Source: Vulcanimicrobiota bacterium (GTDB taxonomy: Bacteria > Vulcanimicrobiota > Vulcanimicrobiia > Vulcanimicrobiales > Vulcanimicrobiaceae). From it: 11,416 nucleotides of DNA. The position numbers and the translations under genes were made by a program. Each line of letters opens with the position of its first letter. Within the stretch, counting starts at the first letter, position 1. Below, in pieces: positions 1 to 8,347 of this stretch. The notes under the pieces were generated by a model. The model worked only from the letters and a program-made list of their open reading frames with translations, was not told the DNA's origin and ran no database searches. The stretch is taken from positions 1 through 11,416 of the forward strand of contig JASHPC010000076.1 of NCBI GenBank assembly GCA_030038335.1, written 5' to 3'.

Positions 1-1
1 T

Positions 2-418
2 TATCAGTTCGAGCAGGAAAGCTTGTCCTGGAACGCGGCTCGCGGAACGCTGCGCGGCCTGCACTTTCAGGCTCATCCGGCATGGGAGACGAAGATCGTT
101 ACGTGCGTGCGCGGCCGCGTCTTCGACGTCGTCGTCGATCTGCGCGCAGGATCGCCGACGTTTGGACGTTGGGACTCGCGCGAGCTCGATGCGTCGCGCT
201 GTAACTCGGTATACGTGCCGGACGGCTGCGCGCACGGATTTCAGACGTTGGAGGAAAGCGTCGCGGTTCTCTATCGCATTACGCCGCCGTATCGCTTGGA
301 GCTCGCGCGGGGCGTCAATCCATTCGACGAAGAGCTCGGCGTGCGCTGGCCGATTTCTGATGCAATCTTGTCGGAGCGCGATCGCGCGCTTCCAGCCCTT
401 CGCAACGCGTTGACGTGA
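2..418 (+). CDS. dTDP-4-dehydrorhamnose 3,5-epimerase family protein (5' partial)
   Basis: This is an RmlC-type cupin epimerase, expected to epimerise C3 and/or C5 of a 4-keto-6-deoxy nucleotide sugar in the cytoplasm. The frame is open to the window edge, so the true start lies upstream. 138 residues are visible against about 180 for the family, so roughly 40-45 N-terminal residues are missing. The TTG at 23 is in frame but falls inside the conserved fold and should not be taken as the start. Diagnostic segments are RGLHFQ (18-23, with the catalytic-type His), a Lys in WETKIV (31), VFDVVVDLR (40-48), VPDGCAHGFQ (72-81) and VLYRITPPY (89-97, with the active-site-type Tyr). The ending NPFDEELGVRWP resembles the family C-terminus. 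The stop overlaps the next gene's GTG start (GTGA), indicating translational coupling. The exact nucleotide sugar (dTDP-, CDP- or GDP-linked) and 3- versus 5-epimerase specificity cannot be read from this fragment. Confidence 0.88.
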   Translation, partial: YQFEQESLSWNAARGTLRGLHFQAHPAWETKIVTCVRGRVFDVVVDLRAGSPTFGRWDSRELDASRCNSVYVPDGCAHGFQTLEESVAVLYRITPPYRLELARGVNPFDEELGVRWPISDAILSERDRALPALRNALT

Positions 419-1230
419 GCGTTCTCGTCACGGGTGGTGCGGGTTTTCTCGGCCGCCGCGTCTGCGAGCGCCTGCGCGAGGGCGGGCGGGACGTCGTGAC
501 GCTCGGACATCACGGAACCGAAGACGTCCTCGTCGATCTCCTCGACGAGCACGCCGCGAGCGAGGCCGTCGAACGCGTGCGCCCTCGTGACCTCGTGCAC
601 CTAGCATGGTCCGTGCAGTCGACCGACTACAAGACGTCGCCACAAAATGCGTCCTGGTGCGCTGCGAGTATGACGCTGCTTCACGCGTTCGCGCGATGCG
701 GCGGAGATTATGCGCTCATCGCCGGGACGTGCCTAGAGGACGCTGCCGCCGATAGGTACGCGGTCGCGAAACGAGCGCTGCGCGAGCAAGCCACTCGCGA
801 GCTGCACGATCGCATTGGCATCGGGTGGGCAAGAGTCTTCTACCCGTACGGTCCTCGCGAGCCCAAACGCAAGCTCGTCTCGAGGTTGATCGATGACATC
901 GCGCGCGGTAGGACACCCGCGCTCGAGCGACCCGACGATCGCCTCGATTTCGTGCACGTCGACGACGTCGCCGAAACTCTCTGCCGAATGGTCGAAAAAC
1001 GACTTTCCGATATCGTCGATGTTGGAACGGGCCATGCCACTACGCCACGCGAGATCGCAACGCGAATCGCCGAGCTGGAGAACCCTTCGATGGTCGCGTC
1101 GATAGCGTCGCTTCCACAAACAGAAACGGTTGCGACCGTCATCGCCGACGCGGAGCGTACGCATGCGCTTCTCGGCGATTGGTCGATGACTCCGCTCGAG
1201 GCAGGACTCGCATCGATGATAGTGCCATGA
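415..1230 (+). CDS. NAD(P)-dependent epimerase/dehydratase (extended SDR), sugar-nucleotide type
   Basis: A 271-residue cytosolic extended short-chain dehydrogenase likely acting on a nucleotide-linked sugar (4-keto reduction, epimerisation or dehydration). The N-terminal Rossmann motif is TGGAGFLG, with glycines at residues 7, 10 and 13. The catalytic pair is Y115-x-x-x-K119 in DRYAVAK, preceded by the strand LIAGTCLE (101-108), where the usual catalytic Ser/Thr position lies. The segments ARVFYPYGPRE (139-149) and RLDFVHVDDVAE (176-187) are typical of sugar-nucleotide family members, and VDVGTG (201-206) matches the usual late NVGTG motif. After the second strand the sequence is LGHHG, without the clear Asp that would fix NAD over NADP. 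The GTG start at 415 overlaps the upstream stop and has no good Shine-Dalgarno sequence, so it is probably read by coupling. It lies in an operon with an RmlC-like epimerase, so both probably shape one deoxysugar. Product specificity is unknown. Confidence 0.85.
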   Translation: MSVLVTGGAGFLGRRVCERLREGGRDVVTLGHHGTEDVLVDLLDEHAASEAVERVRPRDLVHLAWSVQSTDYKTSPQNASWCAASMTLLHAFARCGGDYALIAGTCLEDAAADRYAVAKRALREQATRELHDRIGIGWARVFYPYGPREPKRKLVSRLIDDIARGRTPALERPDDRLDFVHVDDVAETLCRMVEKRLSDIVDVGTGHATTPREIATRIAELENPSMVASIASLPQTETVATVIADAERTHALLGDWSMTPLEAGLASMIVP

Positions 1231-2039
1231 ACGAAGGGGCTATCGCGTATGCGCGCAAGCACGCTCTACATGCGCTGCTCGTTGCGCGCAATGACTCCAT
1301 CGAGACGGAGATCTACGACAACGACTACGACGCAACGCGTCCGCACGCGATCTACAGCGGCACGAAGAGCTTTTGGGGGATCGCTGCGCTTTTGGCCGAG
1401 CAAGAGAACTTGCTGCGTCTCGACGAAACCGTTTCGCAGACGTTCGTTGCGTGGGCAAGCGACGAATGTAAGTCCCGGGTCACGCTACGCATGCTGCTCA
1501 CGCTCACCGCTGGGTTCGGGTTCGGTGGCCTCGGGAGCGCCGTTCCGACGTACGAAGCGGCGCTCGCGATGCCGCTGCGAACCGAGCCTGGAACGCGCTT
1601 CACGTACGGCGGTATCGCTCTTCAAGTTTTCGGAGCCGTGCTTTCCCGCAAGCTCGAAAGCGCGAGGCTGACGCCGCGCGAGTATCTTCGAGCGCGCATC
1701 TTGCAGCCGGCCGGCGTTGAAATCGGGTCGTGGCGGACCCTCAAGGACGGCACGAATCCGCTGCCGACCGGCGCCTATCTCACCGCGCGAGCGTGGCTCT
1801 CCTATGGAACGTGGCTGTTAGCGCATTGCGACGAGTTTGCGCGATGCTTCGTGGGTTCGTCCGCGAACCCACGGTACGGCCTGTGCTGGTGGCTTGCGCC
1901 GCCGGATATCTTCTATGCAAGCGGCTCCGGTGGACAAGCGCTGTACGTCGTACCATCGCAGAAGCTCGTCATCGTCCACTTCGGCGGAGGCTCGTCGTAC
2001 AAGCACGACGCATTCTTGCGCCGGATCTCGTCAGGGTGA
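1227..2039 (+). CDS. Serine beta-lactamase-like hydrolase, short, no signal peptide
   Basis: A 270-residue protein of the class C beta-lactamase/penicillin-binding-protein-like superfamily. The acyl-enzyme motif SxxK is S44-G-T-K47 in IYSGTKSFWG, followed by the usual helix ending LLRLDETVSQ (62-71). A TLRMLLTLTAGF segment (86-97) matches the family's 'ITLRHLLTHTSG' region. The second motif is probably Y127-G-G in FTYGGIALQV, and the third region GSGGQALYVVPSQKLVIV (233-250) carries the conserved Gly-rich turn and final strands. I chose the ATG at 1227 because it overlaps the upstream stop (ATGA) and leaves a normal N-terminus. An in-frame ATG at 1179 would lie inside the upstream gene. Relatives are usually exported and 350-400 residues long; this one is short and shows no signal sequence. 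Being third in a sugar-nucleotide operon, it may act as an esterase or amidase on a sugar substituent, but that is inference. Its last 9 nt overlap the convergent propeller gene. Confidence 0.8.
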   Translation: MNEGAIAYARKHALHALLVARNDSIETEIYDNDYDATRPHAIYSGTKSFWGIAALLAEQENLLRLDETVSQTFVAWASDECKSRVTLRMLLTLTAGFGFGGLGSAVPTYEAALAMPLRTEPGTRFTYGGIALQVFGAVLSRKLESARLTPREYLRARILQPAGVEIGSWRTLKDGTNPLPTGAYLTARAWLSYGTWLLAHCDEFARCFVGSSANPRYGLCWWLAPPDIFYASGSGGQALYVVPSQKLVIVHFGGGSSYKHDAFLRRISSG

Positions 2040-5000
2040 CACGGGCGTAGCGTCTTCCACTGGTTTCGCACCTACGGCGTGCAGTGCTGCATTGAGTGCT
2101 CGCAACGACGTGACGTAGGCATCGTAGCGTGCAACGTCCGCGCGGTACTCGGCATCGAATCGTCTCGAGTACTCGAGCAACGACTGCGACGGCGGCGGCT
2201 GCGCGGTTCCAAACCCTGCGCGCGGAATATCTTCTTTCAATGCGCCGGGACGCTGAATTTCGTCTTCGTCGTTTTGATAGTTCGCCGTGAATACATTGAA
2301 GATCGCGCCGTTCTCTTGCAACGCCGACGTAACGCGCGTCGCGAGCGCGCCATGTGCTGAAACCTCGGCTTGCACCGCCTTCAACGACCTCTGCTGCGCC
2401 ACGAGGCGATCGACGACGGTATTGATCTTACCCGAAATCACCGTGTATTTGCGCGCAAACGCATATCCGGCTCGAAGCTGCGCGAGCGTGTACGTCTGGT
2501 GCGGATCTGCCTTCACGAGGAACGACTCCGAGTACGTTCTAGCGTTCAGCGTAATGCGCGCCGTGTAGCGCCCCGGGATCACGAGCGGTCCCGTTGGCGA
2601 ACCTTGGAACTCCTTCGCGCACGTCGTGCACAGCGGCGCGCCATCCTCGCGAAAGTTCCAGACGACACGATTGATTCCGACCTCGTTCGGAACGCCCGCG
2701 CCCGCCGCAGCAGCGGCCGAATACGGATTATACGGCTGCGCCTTTGCGTTCTTCTTCTCCGCGAGAATGTGACGGACGACATGCCCTGCGCTATCGAGAA
2801 TCTCCATCGTAGGCGCGTGCGTTTGCGGGGCACCTTGATAGAAATCGACGATCGCTCCGGATGGCGGATTCGTTCCCTCGAAATCCGTGTAGCCGCCCTC
2901 GTCGCCACCAGACTGGAACGCGTATTCGTATGCCGTTCGAGGAGCGAAGAGCATTGCGCCGGCCCGCTGCGCCTGCGGAAGCTGCTGCAACGAGCCGATG
3001 TCGTCGAGAATCCACAGGTCGCGCCCGTGCGTCGCGATCGCCAAATCGTCGAACTGCGGCTGCTCGCGAATGTCGCGAATCGAGACCGTCGGAACGTTTA
3101 GGTTGAACGGCGCCCAGTTCGCTCCGCCGTCGTACGAGACCCAAAGCCCGGTCTCCGTTCCGGCGAAGAGCAGATTGCGATTGCGGTCGTCGGGCCGGAT
3201 CGTTCGCGCCCATACGTCGTCGGGAAGGCCGTTCGTAATGCGTCTCCACGTGCGTCCGTAGTCGTGCGTCACGAAGAGATACGGCGTATAGATGCCCGAG
3301 CGATGGCAGTCTTCGTTCGCATACGCGGTCGCTGCCGAGAATGGCGACGGAGCGGCGGTCTCAACGCGGCAGTACGCGGGAACGCCTGCAATCGTGTGCT
3401 TCGACCAATGCTTCCCGCCATCGGTCGTGACGGAGATAACGCCGTCATCCGCTCCCGTCCAAATTTCACCGCGTTTGACGGGCGAACCCTCGATGTCGAG
3501 CAGAGTGTCCGACCATTCGGCGCTCGAGACGTCGTACGTAATCGGACCGCCCGCCGGAATCTGGTGCGCTTTGTCGTTCAGCGTCAAATCGGGACTGATG
3601 ACGGTCCAATGCCGCCCGCGGTCGCGCGTCTGAAAGACGGCGTCGGCTCCAAACCACGCGATGTGTCCATTCCAAGGAGCAAACGCGATTGGCGCGTCCC
3701 AGTTGAACCGATACTTCGTGTTTGCGAGATCGAACGTGTTGCGATGGAAATCGTAATACGGGTTCACCGACGTTCCCGTTCGCGTCCGTTCGTCGTAATA
3801 CGAGATGTAGCCCATCTCCAGATCCGTCAGCACGCCGTTGGGATTACTCGGATCGGGCACTGCCCATTCGCCGTCGCCGCCGATGACGTCTTGCCACGCG
3901 GAGTTAGGAATTCCGGCTGGACTCTGAGCGTTCTCCGGACCGCAGAAACCGTTGTTGTCCTGTAGCGGCGCGCAGACCCAGTACGGATTTTGATCTAGCG
4001 AGAGGCCGACGTGGTAGACCTGACCGATCGGAATGTTCCGGCCGAACGACCAGTTCGCGCCGCCGTCGAGCGTAATTGCCTCTCCACCGTCTTCACCGAC
4101 GATGATGCGATTCGGATCGTTCGGCGCGATCCAGATCGCGTGATAGTCGACATGGACGCTCCTCGCTATCGGCGAGAACTTTTTGCCGCCGTCCTTGCTC
4201 TCAGCGAGCATCATAGACACGGCGTAGACTTTGTTTTCGTCTTTTGGGTCGACGGCGAGATGCGTGAAGTAGAATGGGCGTTGGTCGACGAGCGTGTCGT
4301 CCGAGACCATCGTCCAGTTTTCACCGCCGTCATCACTGCGCCAGAGAATTCCGCCCTTCGCTTCGATGATTGCGTAGATGCGCTTGCTGTCACTCGGCGC
4401 GATCGCGACGGCGCTGCGACCCGTGATTCCCGTCGGGAGACCGTGTCCAGTCAGGCGCGTCCACGTTTTTCCGCCGTCGGTGGAACGCCAAATTCCGTCG
4501 GCGGAACCGCCGGAGTGAAATGTCCACGGCAGCCGCCTGAACTGCCACATGCTTGCGTAGATCACGGAAGGATCGTTCGGGTCCATCGCGAGTTCCGCCG
4601 CGCCGGTCTGCGGACCCACGTAGAGGGTTTTACTCCATGTTATTCCGCCATCGTAGGTCACGTACACACCGCGCGCAACGCTGTCTCGGAACGGGTCGCC
4701 GGAGGCACCGACGATGACGTGCTGCGGATCTCGTGGATCGACGAGAATGCGCGAGATCGCCCACGTGCCGTGCAATCCGATGTTCGTCCATGTCTTGCCG
4801 CCATCAGTCGTCTTGTAGACGCCGTTGCCGAAGCTCACGTCGTTGCGAGGATTCGACTCGCCCGTTCCAGCCCAGACGACGTTCTCGTTTGTTGGATCGA
4901 TCGTCACGGCACCGATTGCCGCCACGGGTTCCTTCTCGAAAACCGGTGTCCACGTCGCGCCGCCGTTGTCCGTCTTCCAGACGCCCCCGCCTGCGGCGCC

Positions 5001-5180
5001 GATGTAGTAGAGGCTCGCGTCGCTTGCCGTGCCCGCCACGGCCGCGACGCGCCCGCCGCCGACGGCGGGTCCCACGGAGCGCCATTTGAGGTTCGCGTAC
5101 GCGGGAGCTGCGCCCGCGAGCACCGGGAGCGTGGCGAGCGCCGCGGCGGCTGCAATGCCTGCGAATCGGAGACGGAGCAT
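2031..5180 (-). CDS. Exported Asp-box (BNR/VPS10-sortilin-like) beta-propeller protein, paralogue A
   Basis: A 1049-residue exported protein of the WD40/YVTN/BNR-like 'glycosyl hydrolase' family. The N-terminus MLRLRFAG plus an Ala-rich hydrophobic stretch is a signal peptide, with a likely cut near APAYA (residues 25-29). Residues 30-730 hold eleven Asp-boxes (S/T-x-D-x-G-x-x-W type) near 69, 124, 176, 233, 282, 328, 370, 518, 586, 638 and 682, consistent with two propellers. Family landmarks include PRNDVSFGNGVYKTTDGG (111-128), LQDNNGFCGP (406-415), IAFAPW (498-503) and ATHGRDLWILDDI (716-728). Residues 775-895 look like an FlgD-type Ig domain (GINRVVWNF; PGRYTARITL), and the tail to 1049 is helical. 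Relatives are often annotated as glycosidases, but no catalytic residues can be assigned; a binding or scaffold role is equally possible. Cysteines at 403, 413, 604, 625, 851 and 854 (CTTC) could form disulfides. The ATG at 5180 is chosen over the adjacent TTG at 5183 because an AAGGAGG lies 7 nt upstream. It overlaps the upstream paralogue's stop (TGATG). Confidence 0.9.
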   Translation of the reverse strand: MLRLRFAGIAAAAALATLPVLAGAAPAYANLKWRSVGPAVGGGRVAAVAGTASDASLYYIGAAGGGVWKTDNGGATWTPVFEKEPVAAIGAVTIDPTNENVVWAGTGESNPRNDVSFGNGVYKTTDGGKTWTNIGLHGTWAISRILVDPRDPQHVIVGASGDPFRDSVARGVYVTYDGGITWSKTLYVGPQTGAAELAMDPNDPSVIYASMWQFRRLPWTFHSGGSADGIWRSTDGGKTWTRLTGHGLPTGITGRSAVAIAPSDSKRIYAIIEAKGGILWRSDDGGENWTMVSDDTLVDQRPFYFTHLAVDPKDENKVYAVSMMLAESKDGGKKFSPIARSVHVDYHAIWIAPNDPNRIIVGEDGGEAITLDGGANWSFGRNIPIGQVYHVGLSLDQNPYWVCAPLQDNNGFCGPENAQSPAGIPNSAWQDVIGGDGEWAVPDPSNPNGVLTDLEMGYISYYDERTRTGTSVNPYYDFHRNTFDLANTKYRFNWDAPIAFAPWNGHIAWFGADAVFQTRDRGRHWTVISPDLTLNDKAHQIPAGGPITYDVSSAEWSDTLLDIEGSPVKRGEIWTGADDGVISVTTDGGKHWSKHTIAGVPAYCRVETAAPSPFSAATAYANEDCHRSGIYTPYLFVTHDYGRTWRRITNGLPDDVWARTIRPDDRNRNLLFAGTETGLWVSYDGGANWAPFNLNVPTVSIRDIREQPQFDDLAIATHGRDLWILDDIGSLQQLPQAQRAGAMLFAPRTAYEYAFQSGGDEGGYTDFEGTNPPSGAIVDFYQGAPQTHAPTMEILDSAGHVVRHILAEKKNAKAQPYNPYSAAAAAGAGVPNEVGINRVVWNFREDGAPLCTTCAKEFQGSPTGPLVIPGRYTARITLNARTYSESFLVKADPHQTYTLAQLRAGYAFARKYTVISGKINTVVDRLVAQQRSLKAVQAEVSAHGALATRVTSALQENGAIFNVFTANYQNDEDEIQRPGALKEDIPRAGFGTAQPPPSQSLLEYSRRFDAEYRADVARYDAYVTSLRALNAALHAVGAKPVEDATPVSP

Positions 5181-8100
5181 CAACGAACCTCCTTGACCGA
5201 CTGCGGAATCGCCTTAAGCTTCGCGGCCTTCAGCGATGCATTCACCGTCGAAAGCGACCGTACGTACGCGTTGTAACTCGCGACGCCGCCGTCGTACTCG
5301 CGATCGACGCGCTGCACGAACGATTTCGTGGGCTCCGTTACGAGTCCAAGCGCCGTGAAGAACGCAGTCTCGATGTCTTCGCGCAGCTTACCCGGCCGCT
5401 GGATGCCGTCTTCGGCGTTCTGATAGTTCGCTGTGAGCTGATCGAAGAGTGCGTCGTGCGCGCGCTGCGCGCTCTCGATCTGCGTCACGAGCGCATCGTT
5501 CTTCGCCTTTTGCGCGGCGTCGAGATCACCGGCGAGCGTCTTCTTCACCGTGTCGAGATTGTTGAGCATGACGTCGACGGTTGAGAAGAGCGCCTGCAGA
5601 TGACGTCCTAGCGCGTACGACGCTTCGTACTCCGCCTGCGTGAACTGCGATCTCGGGTCGGGTTTCACAGTGAAGCGCTGAACGTACGTATGCCCTCCGA
5701 GCGTCATCCGCACTGCGTACTCGCCCGGCGGAACACCAATGATCGAATCGGGCCCTTGGAACATCTTCGGCGCGCCGTAGTACTTTATGGGGCCTTGAAT
5801 CGTGAAATCCCAAACGTAGCGGTTCAACCCAGCTTTGTTGTCGACGTATGAGACCTGCTTGCCCCCCACGTCGTGCGTCCCGGAGACGGTCCGCAGAACG
5901 CGCCCTGCATTATCGAGAATTTGGATCTCGGGTGCGCCTTTCTGCGGCTGCGACTGGTAGAACGTGATCATGACGCCGTAGGGCGGGTTATCGGCCGCAT
6001 AGCGCGTGTACGTTCCCTCGTCGTTCTCGTGCAGCGTGTATTCGTACGCCGTGCGAGGCTTGAAGAGGTACGTTCCGCGGCGGACCGCCGTTTGCAGCTC
6101 TTGAATCGGCCGCATGTCGTCCATTACGTAGATCGAGCGGCCGTGCGTGGCGACGAGCAGATCGTCGAACTGCGGCTGCATCCGAATGTCATGCACCGAA
6201 ACGTGCGGCATGCCGTTCAGGAAGAGATTCCACGTACGGCCATCGTCGAACGATATGTAAAACGAGAGCTCCGTGCCCAAATAGACGATGTTCGGATTGC
6301 GAATGTCGGGCCTGATCGCGCGTGCCCATTCCGTAGCCGGAATGCCGCTGACGATCGACGTCCAATGCCGCCCGAAATCGTGCGTCACCCACGCGTACGG
6401 CGCATTGTCCCCCATATAGTGATCGTCTTCGATTGCATACGCGGTCCCGTCGCGCAGCGTCGACGGCGCGACGGTTGCAAAGCGTCCGTACGGCGGAGCT
6501 CCAGACGGCGTAACGTTCCTCCAATGCTTGCCGCCGTCGAGCGTCAGCTGAACGTAACCATCGTCGGTGCCGACCCAAATCTCACCGCGGTGAAGCGTCG
6601 AGCCTTCGATGTCGAGGATCGTGTCGCTATACTCCGCACCGGAGACGTCGTGCGTGATCGGGCCACCCGAGGGTTGCTGGTGCGCCTTGATGTTGCGCGT
6701 AAGGTCCGGGCTGATGACCGTCCAGCTGCGTCCGCGGTCGGTCGTCTGAAAGACGACATTCCCGCCGTACCATCCGACGTGCGGATCCCAAGGCGCAAAT
6801 GCAATCGGAGATTCCCAGTTAAAACGGTACTTGCTCGTCGAGACGTCGAAACTCTCGGTTCCGAGTTGATCGTACGGTTGTCCCGACCATCCGTCTTGCG
6901 TGACGCGGTTGTAAATCTGAAGCGCGCCGTTCTCGCTATCGGACCATATCCAGTTGGGATCGCTCGGATCGACAAGCGCCCATTCACCGTCACCGCCCGC
7001 AGTGACGATCCAGTATTTGTTGAGAATTCCCGATGGGTCGAGCGAGTTCGAAGGACCGCACCACGCGTTGTTGTCCTGCAAGCCGGCGCAAACCGTGTAC
7101 GGATTCTCGTTGCTCGCTGCGATACGGTAGATTTGCGCGATCGGCATGTTCAGCGACGAAGACCAGTTCTCTCCGCCATCGACGGTTGTCGCATAGCCGC
7201 CATCCTCACCGACGATGATGCGCCGCGGATTCGACGCTGAGATCCAAATCGCGTGATAGTCGACGTGCACCTGCTCGGCGATTGGATGAAACGTGTGACC
7301 GCCGTCTCGCGAGAGCGAGAGCATCATCGAGACGCCGTACACCCGATCGGGATTTTTCGGATCGACGGCGATGTGCGTGAAGTAGAAGGGACGCTGGTCG
7401 ACGAGCGTATCCTTCGATACCATCGTCCACGTCGCACCCGCGTCGTCGGAGCGCCAGAGGATGCCTTCGCTGGATTCGATGAGGGCGTAAACGCGATTGC
7501 CGTCACTCGGCGCGACCGCGAGGCCGATACGGCCTGTGATGCCGGTCGGAAGGCCGTGGCCAGTCAGACGCGTCCACGTGCGGCCCCCGTCAGTGGATTT
7601 GTAGAGACCGTCTTGCGGCCCACCGCTCGTGAACGTCCAAGGACGTCGCTGGAACTGCCAGATGCCTGCATAGACGACGTTTGGATGCTGGTCGTCGATC
7701 GCGAGATCCGACGCGCCGCTCTCCGGGCCAACGTAGAGCGTCTTGCTCCACGTCCTGCCGCCGTCCCAGGTCACGAAGACGCCGCGATCTTCGGAATCGG
7801 AGAAGACGTCGCCGAGCGCGGCGACGATGACGTGGTTAGAGTTCGTAGGATCGATGACGATGCGAGAGATGTACTTCGTCCCTTGGAGACCGACGTTCGT
7901 CCACGTGTCGCCACCATCTGTCGTCTTGTAGACGCCGTCTCCGTAACTGACGTCATTACGCGGGTTGTCTTCGCCGGTGCCGGCCCATACGACGCGATCG
8001 TCGTTCGGGTCGATGGCAATGGCGCCGATTGCCGCGACGGGCTCCTTATCGAAGACGGGATCCCACGTCTCGCCCCCGTTCGCGCTCTTCCAGACGCCTC

Positions 8101-8338
8101 CGCCGGCCGTGCCGACGTAATAAAGGTTCGTGTCTTGGTCGGTTCCGGAGACCGCCGCAATGCGTCCGCCACCGGCGGCCGGACCCATCTCGCGCCACGT
8201 CACGTTGCTCCAAGCCGGTCCCGGCGTTGGCGTCGGCGACGGACTCGGGCTCGCCTGTGGAGCGGACGCCGCAGCGACGGAGAGCGGAGAGAGCGCGCAC
8301 CCAAGCGCGCACGCGAAAACGGCGAGAAAGCGATGCAT
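5180..8338 (-). CDS. Exported Asp-box (BNR/VPS10-sortilin-like) beta-propeller protein, paralogue B
   Basis: A 1052-residue paralogue of the protein encoded directly downstream. It has a signal peptide (MHRFLAVFACALG..., probable cut near AAASA at 22-26; the ALGC at 13-16 is a poor lipobox). A Ser-Pro/Thr-Pro linker (about 29-41) follows, then two propeller regions with eleven Asp-boxes near residues 84, 139, 190, 248, 297, 344, 385, 531, 598, 651 and 696. These match one-for-one with paralogue A. Landmarks are PRNDVSYGDGVYKTTDGG, LQDNNAWCGPSN (420-431), IAFAPWDPH and ATHGRSIYVMDDM (730-742). Residues about 785-895 form an Ig/FlgD-like segment (GLNRYVWDF; PGEYAVRMTLGG; TVKPDPR), and 900-1052 is helical. 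By eye the two proteins share well over half of their residues in the propellers. The ATG at 8338 has an AAGGAG 9 nt upstream; a TTG at 8344 is only 3 nt from it. Substrate and enzymatic activity are unknown; secretion to periplasm or cell surface is inferred from the signal peptide. Confidence 0.9.
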   Translation of the reverse strand: MHRFLAVFACALGCALSPLSVAAASAPQASPSPSPTPTPGPAWSNVTWREMGPAAGGGRIAAVSGTDQDTNLYYVGTAGGGVWKSANGGETWDPVFDKEPVAAIGAIAIDPNDDRVVWAGTGEDNPRNDVSYGDGVYKTTDGGDTWTNVGLQGTKYISRIVIDPTNSNHVIVAALGDVFSDSEDRGVFVTWDGGRTWSKTLYVGPESGASDLAIDDQHPNVVYAGIWQFQRRPWTFTSGGPQDGLYKSTDGGRTWTRLTGHGLPTGITGRIGLAVAPSDGNRVYALIESSEGILWRSDDAGATWTMVSKDTLVDQRPFYFTHIAVDPKNPDRVYGVSMMLSLSRDGGHTFHPIAEQVHVDYHAIWISASNPRRIIVGEDGGYATTVDGGENWSSSLNMPIAQIYRIAASNENPYTVCAGLQDNNAWCGPSNSLDPSGILNKYWIVTAGGDGEWALVDPSDPNWIWSDSENGALQIYNRVTQDGWSGQPYDQLGTESFDVSTSKYRFNWESPIAFAPWDPHVGWYGGNVVFQTTDRGRSWTVISPDLTRNIKAHQQPSGGPITHDVSGAEYSDTILDIEGSTLHRGEIWVGTDDGYVQLTLDGGKHWRNVTPSGAPPYGRFATVAPSTLRDGTAYAIEDDHYMGDNAPYAWVTHDFGRHWTSIVSGIPATEWARAIRPDIRNPNIVYLGTELSFYISFDDGRTWNLFLNGMPHVSVHDIRMQPQFDDLLVATHGRSIYVMDDMRPIQELQTAVRRGTYLFKPRTAYEYTLHENDEGTYTRYAADNPPYGVMITFYQSQPQKGAPEIQILDNAGRVLRTVSGTHDVGGKQVSYVDNKAGLNRYVWDFTIQGPIKYYGAPKMFQGPDSIIGVPPGEYAVRMTLGGHTYVQRFTVKPDPRSQFTQAEYEASYALGRHLQALFSTVDVMLNNLDTVKKTLAGDLDAAQKAKNDALVTQIESAQRAHDALFDQLTANYQNAEDGIQRPGKLREDIETAFFTALGLVTEPTKSFVQRVDREYDGGVASYNAYVRSLSTVNASLKAAKLKAIPQSVKEVR
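5188..5194 (-). promoter_or_regulatory. Shine-Dalgarno of propeller gene A, inside the end of gene B
   Basis: On the minus strand AAGGAGG lies 7 nt before the ATG at 5180 and only 4 nt before the alternative TTG at 5183, which decides the start in favour of ATG. The site is embedded in the last codons of the upstream paralogue, so gene A can be both re-initiated (TGATG) and independently loaded. Confidence 0.75.
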
Positions 8339-8347
8339 CCTCAAGAA

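Noticed and set aside
1179..1226. Upstream ATG as start of the serine hydrolase
   Set aside because: It lies inside the upstream SDR gene and adds 16 residues unlike the family; ATG 1227 gives the standard ATGA overlap.
2031..8338. Many short near-repeats such as CCGCCGTC spaced through the region
   Set aside because: They are the DNA image of the Asp-box codons (D-G-G-x-x-W) on the minus strand, not regulatory repeats or a CRISPR array; spacing follows the protein repeats and varies.
5180..8338. Paralogue B as a lipoprotein
   Set aside because: The ALGC near residue 16 lacks the Leu usually found three residues before the Cys, and a good type I cleavage site (AAASA) follows.
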